Assembly: GCA_937916345.1 (NCBI GenBank)
Contig: CALFUE010000112.1
Span: forward strand, 1-12,557
Length of the DNA: 12,557 bases
Source of the DNA: an uncultured bacterium
GTDB lineage: Bacteria > Bacillota > Clostridia > Lachnospirales > Lachnospiraceae
Reading direction: 5' to 3'
The translations under genes were made by a program, and so were the position numbers. The notes below the pieces were generated by a model. That model had not been told where the DNA came from. It saw nothing but the letters and a program-made list of their open reading frames with translations, and did no database searches. Within the stretch, counting starts at the first letter, position 1, and the number at the start of each line of letters is the position of its first letter. Shown here one piece after another: positions 6,714 through 12,557 of this stretch.

Positions 6714-8162
6714 ATGAAGAAGAATCCGCTCGTGGTCAGCATTCTCGTGCTGGCGCTGGCGCTGGGTTTTTTAACCTTGGGCGGTCTGACCTACATATAT
6801 GTGAATCATCACAACATAGAGCTGACTCCCGCTGAGTTTATCTCATCGGGGGAGGCACTTGGCAATCCTTACTGCGGCTGGTATCGCATATATTACTATG
6901 CACCTGGAAACGGTGACAATGATGTGAATACGGTAACAGAGGGCTACCGCGGCGACAGGAACAGGCTGGCGCTTGTGGAGATTGATCTGGCAGGATTTAG
7001 GGATACGGATATCTCAGATGATGCCTTAAATGAGCTGAACGAGATATTTCGGGCCTGGGAGCTCTCCGACAAAAATCTCATAGTGAGATTCCTCTATGAT
7101 GCAGAAGGAAATGTGGATGGAAAAGAGCCTGACAGCGTCGACAGGATTGAGTCACACATGGATCAGGTGGCGTCCGTCGTAAATGATCACGCGGCTCTCA
7201 TCTATATGCTTCAGGGATCCTTTGCGGGAAATTACGGAGAAATGCACGGAGGAGCTTATTCCGACAGGACAAATATGAGGGAGCTTGTGAGCCATCTGGG
7301 GCTGGTTGTGGATCAAAGTATCTTTCTGTCAGTCAGGACGCCCTCGTACTACAGGCTTATCACCATGAGCATGGATCCCATAGCCGCCGAAAATGCTTTC
7401 AGCGGAATGCTTTCTACCAGAGTCGGGTTGTACAATGACGGTATGACCGGTTCGGAGACAGATATGGGTACTTACGCAGATGTGCCCTGGACAGATAACA
7501 GGGTGTATGACACTAAGGGAGACCGCACACAGGAGCTCGCCTTCCAGTCAAAGCTCTGCAAATATGTGCCAAATGGCGGGGAGGTCGTTAACCCGAACAA
7601 ATATAATGATTTCCTGAATGCTGTATCCGCATTTTCCACCATGCATGTTTCCTATCTGGATGAGGACTACGACGTCTCCGTCCTGAAAAAATGGAAACTC
7701 TATAATGTCAGTACAGACGACAATTATAACGGGGACACGGGTTACGATTACATTGGAAAGCACCTTGGCTACAGGTTTTTTGTGAGCGGTATTTCCGCTG
7801 AGCTTTACGGTCTCTTTTCGAATGAGGCCACGGTGGTGATGACGATGGATAATTTGGGTTACGCTCCCTGCTATATGCCGCTTGATGTGCAGATCACCAT
7901 TCTTGGTACCGACAATTACACTGTGGTGGATACAATAGACCCGGGAGTGGACACCAGGTTCTTTGCCCCGGATGAAGCCTCGCAGATCAGGTTCAATGTG
8001 CCTATCGACAGTTTGGGAAAGGGTGATTACACTCTTTATCTCAAGATCACGGATCCCGTGACGGGTGAGAACATCGCCCTGGATAATATAAATGAAGTGA
8101 CCGGAAATTACCAGGATGTCTACGGATTGTATGTCGGACATCTCTCGGTGGATCCGGATTGA
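6714..8162 (+). CDS. Membrane-anchored DUF4874/DUF4832 protein, candidate glycosidase
   Basis: This 482-residue protein has no established function. Residues 6-28 are strongly hydrophobic after MKKNP, with no clear cleavage site, so it is probably anchored with the rest outside the cell. NPYCGWY (51-57) and alternating strand/helix segments such as LALVEIDL and NLIVRFLYDAEG resemble DUF4874. HVSYLDEDYD and YDYIGKHLGYRF (344-355) resemble DUF4832. The pattern looks like a TIM barrel: YMLQGSFAGNYGEMH with E176 at a strand end, then SVRTPSYYR, then GLYNDGMTGSETDMGTY with D242. From about residue 368 an Ig-like beta domain follows (ATVVMTMDNLGYAPCYMPLDVQI is its core region, here cited only by its ends ATVVM and LDVQI). 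The ATG has AAGGAG five bases upstream, overlapping the GH31 stop. Position after GH74 and GH31 suggests a role with carbohydrate at the cell surface, which is inference. Confidence 0.75.
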   Translation: MKKNPLVVSILVLALALGFLTLGGLTYIYVNHHNIELTPAEFISSGEALGNPYCGWYRIYYYAPGNGDNDVNTVTEGYRGDRNRLALVEIDLAGFRDTDISDDALNELNEIFRAWELSDKNLIVRFLYDAEGNVDGKEPDSVDRIESHMDQVASVVNDHAALIYMLQGSFAGNYGEMHGGAYSDRTNMRELVSHLGLVVDQSIFLSVRTPSYYRLITMSMDPIAAENAFSGMLSTRVGLYNDGMTGSETDMGTYADVPWTDNRVYDTKGDRTQELAFQSKLCKYVPNGGEVVNPNKYNDFLNAVSAFSTMHVSYLDEDYDVSVLKKWKLYNVSTDDNYNGDTGYDYIGKHLGYRFFVSGISAELYGLFSNEATVVMTMDNLGYAPCYMPLDVQITILGTDNYTVVDTIDPGVDTRFFAPDEASQIRFNVPIDSLGKGDYTLYLKITDPVTGENIALDNINEVTGNYQDVYGLYVGHLSVDPD

Positions 8163-8174
8163 TCACGATAAATA

Positions 8175-8180
8175 CAGGAG
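8175..8180 (+). promoter_or_regulatory. Ribosome binding site selecting a TTG start for metH
   Basis: CAGGAG lies nine bases before the TTG at 8190. No ATG or GTG in frame lies closer to the conserved N-terminal sequence IVFFDGATGTNLQ, so this site decides the unusual start codon. Confidence 0.65.
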
Positions 8181-8189
8181 TTTCGGATT

Positions 8190-10646
8190 TTGAACAGAAA
8201 TGAATTTCAAAAGCTTTTAAGCGGGAGAATTGTATTTTTTGACGGAGCCACCGGCACTAATCTGCAGAAGGCGGGGATGCCAAACGGCGTCTGTCCGGAA
8301 AAGTGGATCACTGACCACAGAAATGTGATGCTGCAGCTTCAAAAGGATTATGTGTCCGCTGGTACGGATATACTGCTGGCGCCCACTTTTGGAGCCAATA
8401 GGATAAAGCTGGCTGAGTATGGACTCGCAGATGAGATAGTACCGCTCACAAAGGAGCTTGTCGGTATATCAGAGGAGGCAGCGGAGGGAAAGGCTCTCGT
8501 GGCCGGCGATATGACCATGACCGGAAGAAGCCTTGAGCCCGTGGGCGACATGACCTTTGACGAGCTGGTGGATGTATACAGAGAGCAGGCAGAGCTTCTC
8601 CTTGAGGCGGGAGTGGATCTCTATATAGTTGAGACAATGATGAGCCTGCAGGAGACCAGGGCGGCGGTCATCGCCATCAGAGAGGTGACGGAAGAACTGC
8701 CGATACTCGCGTCCATGACCTTTGAGCCGGGGGGCACCAGCCTCTTTGGGGCAACGCCGGAGAGCGCGGCTGTTGTATTGGCTGCCCTTGGAGCGGACTG
8801 TGTTGGAATGAATTGTTCCACGGGCCCGTCTGATATGATACCGATCCTTCGCCGAATGAAGGAGGTGGTCTTTGTTCCTGTATTCGCAAAGCCGAATGCC
8901 GGACTGCCAAAGCTGGTGGACGGCGTGACGGTGTATGATATGGAACCGGAAGAATTTACGGAGCTCTGTGTGGAGCTGGTAAAGACCGGCGCCAATATAA
9001 TAGGTGGATGCTGCGGCACGACGCCCGCTCACATCAAAGCACTTTATGACAGAGTCCACGATATGGAGGTCCCGAGAATCCGTGATAAGTATCCGGTTGT
9101 GGCTTCTGTCAGGAGGATCTGTGAGTTGTCCCCGGACAGACCTTTTCAGGTGGTGGGGGAGAGGATCAATCCCACCGGAAAAAAGAAGCTCCAGGAGAGC
9201 CTGCGCGCCGGCTCATTCGATATTGTAACGGATTTTGCAAAGTCGCAGGAGGCTGATGGCGCCGCCATATTGGATGTGAATATGGGGACAAACGGGGTGG
9301 ACGAAAAGCAGTGCATGCTCACAGCCATCGAGGAGCTGGGCTATGTGACGGATTTGCCTCTGTGCCTGGACTCGAGTTCACCCGAGGTGTTGGAGGCGGC
9401 GCTGAAGGCCTATCAGGGCAGGGCACTCCTCAATTCTATTTCCCTTGAACGGATAAAAATCGAAGAGCTTCTCCCGGTGGCAAAGAAATACGGCGCGATG
9501 TTTATCCTGCTGCCCCTGTCAGACTCGGGATTGCCCGAGAACATGGAAGAAAAGCACAGATTCATAGATGAGATATTGGAAAATGCGTATTCTTTGGGAT
9601 TTACAAAGGAAGATGTCGTGGTGGACGGCCTGGTGGCCACCGTCGGAGCCAATCCCATGGCTGCAATGGAGTGCATTTCAACCATCCGCCATTGTCATGA
9701 TGATCTGGGGCTTCCCACTATATGCGGCTTGTCGAATATTTCCTTCGGGCTGCCGGAGAGGGGCATCGTAAACACAGCCTTCCTTACCATGGCGATACTT
9801 TCCGGACTGTCTCTTGCCATAGCGAATCCCGCGCAGGATATGCTGATGAATGCGGCAGCAGCGGCCGATCTGCTCATGAACAGAGAGGGAGCGGATCTGA
9901 AATATATCGACAGAGTCGGTAAATACACCCAAAAGATGGCAGAGACGTCTCAGATGAAGCTGCAGAAGGCTGCTCCGGAGAAAGCCGAAACTCTAACTTC
10001 CACGACAGAGGATGAGAAGGATCCGGGACCGGTCTACCGCGCCGTGATCGATGGAGCCAGGGCAAAGATACTCGAAATCACTGTTTCCGAGCTTGAGGAG
10101 GGAAAGAACCCCGAAGATATTCTGAATTTTGAGCTCATTCCCGCAATAAACAAGGTGGGAGAGTTGTTTGAGAAAAAAAAATATTTTCTGCCGCAGCTCA
10201 TAGCCTCTGCCGATGCCATGCAGATATCAATCTCCCACATAGAGCCTCTTCTCGCCACAGATGACGAGGCGGAGGAAAAGCCGGTGGTGGTGGTCGCCAC
10301 AGTGGAGGGCGACATACACGATATCGGAAAGAATCTGGTGGTGCTGATGCTGAAGAATTACGGTTTCGATGTCATCGACCTGGGAAAGGATGTTCCCGCG
10401 GAGGTGATCATAGACGAGGCAATAGCCAAAGGAGCTGCAGTGATCGGGCTCTCTGCCCTCATGACGACCACTATGATGCGCATGAAGGAAGTGGTGGAAA
10501 AAGCTAAGGAGAAGGACTACCCCGGAAAGATCATCATAGGCGGAGCCGCCGTGACAGAGAGCTTTGCAAGTGAGATCGGGGCTGACGGTTACTCGAAGGA
10601 CGCGGCCGAGTGTGTCAAATTGGTCAAAAACCTTCTTGATTTGTGA
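8190..10646 (+). CDS. metH: Cobalamin-dependent methionine synthase, lacking the reactivation domain
   Basis: MetH transfers a methyl group from methyltetrahydrofolate through cobalamin to homocysteine. The homocysteine domain (about 1-290) has FFDGATGTNLQ and the zinc ligands C209 (GMNCSTGP), C274 and C275 (GGCCGTTPAHI). The pterin domain (about 318-570) begins VVGERINPTGKKK and includes LDVNMGTNG. After an acidic, Thr-rich linker comes the B12 cap (about 612-690, with FLPQLIASADAM) and the cobalamin domain, whose DIHDIGKN provides the cobalt-ligating H710; GLSALMTTTM follows. At 818 residues it stops after the B12 domain, without the roughly 330-residue SAM-dependent activation domain of E. 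coli MetH. This short architecture is known in Clostridia and Thermotoga, where a separate protein does the reactivation; none is in the window. The start codon is TTG. The gene lies 27 bases after the DUF4832 gene with no riboswitch between. Confidence 0.95.
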   Translation: MNRNEFQKLLSGRIVFFDGATGTNLQKAGMPNGVCPEKWITDHRNVMLQLQKDYVSAGTDILLAPTFGANRIKLAEYGLADEIVPLTKELVGISEEAAEGKALVAGDMTMTGRSLEPVGDMTFDELVDVYREQAELLLEAGVDLYIVETMMSLQETRAAVIAIREVTEELPILASMTFEPGGTSLFGATPESAAVVLAALGADCVGMNCSTGPSDMIPILRRMKEVVFVPVFAKPNAGLPKLVDGVTVYDMEPEEFTELCVELVKTGANIIGGCCGTTPAHIKALYDRVHDMEVPRIRDKYPVVASVRRICELSPDRPFQVVGERINPTGKKKLQESLRAGSFDIVTDFAKSQEADGAAILDVNMGTNGVDEKQCMLTAIEELGYVTDLPLCLDSSSPEVLEAALKAYQGRALLNSISLERIKIEELLPVAKKYGAMFILLPLSDSGLPENMEEKHRFIDEILENAYSLGFTKEDVVVDGLVATVGANPMAAMECISTIRHCHDDLGLPTICGLSNISFGLPERGIVNTAFLTMAILSGLSLAIANPAQDMLMNAAAAADLLMNREGADLKYIDRVGKYTQKMAETSQMKLQKAAPEKAETLTSTTEDEKDPGPVYRAVIDGARAKILEITVSELEEGKNPEDILNFELIPAINKVGELFEKKKYFLPQLIASADAMQISISHIEPLLATDDEAEEKPVVVVATVEGDIHDIGKNLVVLMLKNYGFDVIDLGKDVPAEVIIDEAIAKGAAVIGLSALMTTTMMRMKEVVEKAKEKDYPGKIIIGGAAVTESFASEIGADGYSKDAAECVKLVKNLLDL

Positions 10647-10664
10647 CAGAGGATATGGTACTAT
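10636..10664 (+). promoter_or_regulatory. Extended -10 promoter for the small acidic-tail gene and rlmD
   Basis: TTGATT at 10636-10641 and TACTAT at 10659-10664 are 17 bases apart, and TGG at 10656-10658 forms an extended -10 (TGnTACTAT). The -35 lies in the last codons of metH and the -10 just after its stop. Transcription would begin near 10671, leaving a leader of about 50 bases. No terminator is visible after metH, so the downstream genes may also receive readthrough. Confidence 0.65.
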
Positions 10665-10705
10665 AGATGATATCTTTGAGAGGAAGACTAGTTATAAATG
10701 TGTTT

Positions 10706-10712
10706 AGGAGGT
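10706..10712 (+). promoter_or_regulatory. Ribosome binding site for the small acidic-tail gene
   Basis: A full AGGAGGT lies nine bases before the ATG at 10722. It falls inside the reading frame that would begin at the upstream ATG at 10698, so 10722 is the preferred start and the longer form is unlikely. Confidence 0.85.
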
Positions 10713-10721
10713 AATATCGAT

Positions 10722-11042
10722 ATGGCAAAGATCGATGAGCTAAAGGCTCTGTTGGAAAAAAACATTGCAAAGGTAACGTCACTGATAAAGAAGGAGGAAG
10801 AGCCGGTGAAAAAGAAAGGAAGTCCGTTAAAGACAATTTTTGCTGTCGTAGGAGTCGTTGTAGCTGTTGCGGCTTGTATCTACGGTGTATACAAGTTTCT
10901 TACGCCCGATTACAAGGATGACTTTGATGACGATTTCGATGATTTCGATGATGATTTCTTTGATGATTACGATGATGATGAGGATTTCGACGACACAACC
11001 GCAGATGCGGACAATGCAGCTAATGAGAAATTCGAGGATTGA
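10722..11042 (+). CDS. Small single-pass membrane protein with an Asp-rich tail, function unknown
   Basis: The product is 106 residues long and I cannot assign a function. Residues 1-37 are a charged, probably helical N-terminal part (MAKIDELKALLEKN, then KKEEEPVKKKGSP). Residues 38-57 form one hydrophobic segment (TIFAVVGVVVAVAACIYGVY). The tail begins TPDYK, and residues 66-91 are almost only Asp with Phe/Tyr at intervals (18 Asp, 6 Phe, 1 Tyr, 1 Glu), followed by an Ala/Asn/Asp end. The lysines before the membrane segment suggest the N-terminus is inside and the acidic tail outside, but this is only a rule-of-thumb prediction. Similar short proteins with a membrane segment and acidic tail occur in Lachnospiraceae, as far as I recall, without known function. 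It has its own promoter and a strong ribosome site, and rlmD follows after 12 bases. Confidence 0.82.
   Translation: MAKIDELKALLEKNIAKVTSLIKKEEEPVKKKGSPLKTIFAVVGVVVAVAACIYGVYKFLTPDYKDDFDDDFDDFDDDFFDDYDDDEDFDDTTADADNAANEKFED
10917..10994 (+). repeat. Low-complexity GAT/GAC/TTC codon tract encoding the Asp-rich tail
   Basis: This 78-base in-frame tract is built from GAT, GAC and TTC/TTT codons and encodes residues 66-91 of the small membrane protein. Both GAT and GAC are used and the spacing of Phe codons is irregular, so it is not a simple tandem repeat, but it could be prone to in-frame length change. Confidence 0.75.
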
Positions 11043-11054
11043 TGCCATTCATAG

Positions 11055-12557
11055 ATGAAAAAGAAAAAAAAGAAAAGAATTGAAGATGAAGTATTGGAGG
11101 AAATGCTGGAGAGCGTGGATGTTCTTGATCCGCCGGCTTGCCGGCATTTCTTTATGTGTGGAGGATGCTTTTGCCAGCATTTGTCCTGTGAGGATCAGCT
11201 GCGGTTCAAGGAGACACTCATCAGGCGGCTGCTCTTTCCAGTGCTGAATTCCCACGGGGTGGACGAGGAGGAGTTTGACCGGATATTTATGCCGGCAGCT
11301 GCCTCTCCTGATGCTTTCGGATACAGGAACAAGATGGAGTTTTCCTTTGGCGATGAGTTCAAGGGCGGTCCGCTTGCCCTGGGACTTCACAGGAGAAACG
11401 GGCATTACGATATCGTAAATGTAGTAGGCTGCCGTATCGTCGATGAGGATTTCACGATGATCCTTTCGGTTGCGCTCTCCTATTTCGGCAGCCGTGGAGT
11501 GAGCTATTGCCATCACAATACCCATGTGGGATACCTGCGTCATCTGATGATCAGGAAAGGTCATTTTACCGGGGAGATACTGGTCGATCTGGTGACAACC
11601 ACCCAGGATCCCGGTCTGACCGGAACAGATGAGCAGGCACTACTTGAAGGTTTCAGAGATGAGCTTACGACCCTCGAACGGGCTGGAAAGCTGCTGGGCA
11701 GCATCGCCGGTATCCTTCACACAAAAAATGATTCCGTGGCTGACATCATAAAGGACGAGGGCACGGATATATTGTATGGAAAGGATTATTTCTACGAAAA
11801 GTCTTTGGGGCTGTCCTTCAAGGTGACGCCCTTCTCATTTTTTCAGACAAATTCCGCAGGCGCGGAGATTTTGTATTCGACAGCGAGAGATTTTATTAGG
11901 GAGGTCTTTGACGGGAACAGTGGCGCGGACTATGGCAGGGTGATCTACGATTTGTATTCCGGAACCGGAACCATAGCCCAGATCCTTTCCGCAGGCGATT
12001 TTGCAGACGGGAAGGACAGGCGTGTGATCGGAGTCGAGATAGTTTCTGAGGCAGTGGAGGCGGCAAAGGAAAACGCGACATTAAACGGCCTTGACAACTG
12101 TGAGTTTATCGCGGGGGATGTATTAAAGATGCTGGATAACATTGAGGCGCCCCCATCATTTATCGTGCTCGATCCCCCGAGAGAGGGTATTCATCCCAAG
12201 GTACTCTCAAAGATAATCGCCTACGGTCTGCCCCATATACTCTACATTTCCTGCAAACCCTCAAGCCTCGCCCGTGATCTCGACGCATTCCTTACCGCCG
12301 GCTACCGTGTGGATCACATAAAACCCGTTGATATGTTTCCTGGAACGCGGCATGTGGAGACGGTTTGCCTTTTGTCCCAACGCAAGCCGGACACGACAAT
12401 TGAAGTGGATCTGGATATCTCAGAGCTTGAAGTATCCAGTGCGGAAACCAAGGCAACCTATGAAGAAATCAAGTCCTACGTGTTGAAAAAATTCGGGCTG
12501 AAGGTATCGAACCTTTATATCGCCCAGGTCAAAAGAGAATGCGGAATTGTGGAGAGG
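11055..12557 (+). CDS. rlmD: 23S rRNA (uracil-5-)-methyltransferase, RumA/RlmD type, 3' end outside the window
   Basis: This enzyme family methylates C5 of a uridine in RNA with SAM. The frame is open for 501 codons to the window edge. C29, C35 and C38 (CRHFFMCGGC) plus C126 (VVGCRIV) form the CX5CX2C...C iron-sulphur pattern of RumA. The catalytic part has YRNKMEFSFG, FFQTN with Q264, the SAM loop DLYSGTGT starting at D299, DPPREG at D373, and ISCKPSSLARDL with the nucleophile C400; HVETV supplies the likely base. Two oddities stand out. The usual N-terminal TRAM domain is missing and replaced by a short lysine-rich start, and about 60 further residues follow the catalytic core (including SAETKATYEEIK and SNLYIAQVKRECGI) and run off the edge. 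The target uridine cannot be told from sequence; RlmC-, RlmCD- or tRNA-type specificity is possible. A TAG lies directly before the ATG, and no good ribosome site is present. Confidence 0.87.
   Translation, partial: MKKKKKKRIEDEVLEEMLESVDVLDPPACRHFFMCGGCFCQHLSCEDQLRFKETLIRRLLFPVLNSHGVDEEEFDRIFMPAAASPDAFGYRNKMEFSFGDEFKGGPLALGLHRRNGHYDIVNVVGCRIVDEDFTMILSVALSYFGSRGVSYCHHNTHVGYLRHLMIRKGHFTGEILVDLVTTTQDPGLTGTDEQALLEGFRDELTTLERAGKLLGSIAGILHTKNDSVADIIKDEGTDILYGKDYFYEKSLGLSFKVTPFSFFQTNSAGAEILYSTARDFIREVFDGNSGADYGRVIYDLYSGTGTIAQILSAGDFADGKDRRVIGVEIVSEAVEAAKENATLNGLDNCEFIAGDVLKMLDNIEAPPSFIVLDPPREGIHPKVLSKIIAYGLPHILYISCKPSSLARDLDAFLTAGYRVDHIKPVDMFPGTRHVETVCLLSQRKPDTTIEVDLDISELEVSSAETKATYEEIKSYVLKKFGLKVSNLYIAQVKRECGIVER

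Noticed and set aside
7548..8141. A 197-codon open frame on the - strand opposite the DUF4832 gene
   Set aside because: It mirrors the coding frame of the + strand gene, with no ribosome site and no recognisable domain.
8163..8189. Possible SAM or cobalamin riboswitch controlling metH
   Set aside because: Only 27 bases separate metH from the preceding gene, too few for any known riboswitch of these classes, and no characteristic elements were seen.
10698..10721. Upstream ATG giving an eight-residue longer small membrane protein
   Set aside because: The strong AGGAGGT site lies after this ATG and is well spaced for 10722, and the upstream ATG has no ribosome site of its own at a suitable distance.
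11132..11145. GCCGGC-TT-GCCGGC inverted repeat followed by a T-containing stretch, terminator-like
   Set aside because: The loop would be very short and the following bases (ATTTCTTT) are not a proper T run. It falls inside the conserved start of rlmD, encoding residues just before the Cys motif.

Overview
The window is a densely packed stretch of bacterial chromosome. Every gene is on the + strand and most gaps are under 30 bases. Gene content points to an anaerobic Bacillota of the Clostridia, most likely Lachnospiraceae. It combines strong AGGAGG ribosome sites, medium GC, a YqeG-type phosphatase, a B12-dependent methionine synthase without its reactivation domain, a small membrane protein with an Asp-rich tail, and an RNA uracil methyltransferase with a C-terminal tail seen in that group. 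No rRNA, tRNA, CRISPR array or mobile element is visible, so the taxonomic call rests on protein character alone.

Layout. 1-221 is the end of the YchF/Obg-family ATPase. 234-686 is nrdR, the repressor of ribonucleotide reductase genes. A near-consensus promoter (694-722) then starts a long co-directional run: efp (765-1322), yqeG (1319-1840, overlapping efp) and rpiB (1837-2286, overlapping yqeG). Three carbohydrate-related genes follow: a GH74 protein (2291-4603), a GH31 glycosidase (4629-6704) and a membrane-anchored DUF4874/DUF4832 protein (6714-8162). Next is metH (8190-10646). A second promoter with an extended -10 element overlaps the end of metH. It should drive a small membrane protein with an acidic tail (10722-11042) and a 23S rRNA uracil-5-methyltransferase of the RumA/RlmD type (11055 to the window edge, 3' end missing). 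No intergenic stretch exceeds about 80 bases.

How the genes may work together. GH74 enzymes cut the glucan backbone of xyloglucan, and GH31 includes the alpha-xylosidases that remove xylose side chains. Here both proteins start directly with their catalytic fold and lack a signal peptide. This suggests digestion of imported xyloglucan oligosaccharides in the cytoplasm. RpiB, four bases upstream, could help carry the released pentose through the pentose phosphate pathway. The DUF4874/DUF4832 protein is the only exported member, and by its sequence pattern may itself be an undescribed glycosidase. No sugar transporter, beta-galactosidase, beta-glucosidase or sugar-responsive regulator lies in the window, so the locus would depend on genes elsewhere. 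The flanking genes are housekeeping functions in translation, dNTP control, methionine synthesis and rRNA modification.

The observations most worth a second look are the leaderless GH74/GH31 pair inside a housekeeping operon, the exported DUF4874/DUF4832 protein as a candidate glycosidase, the small Asp-tailed membrane protein with its own promoter, and the methyltransferase that lacks a TRAM domain and carries a C-terminal extension.
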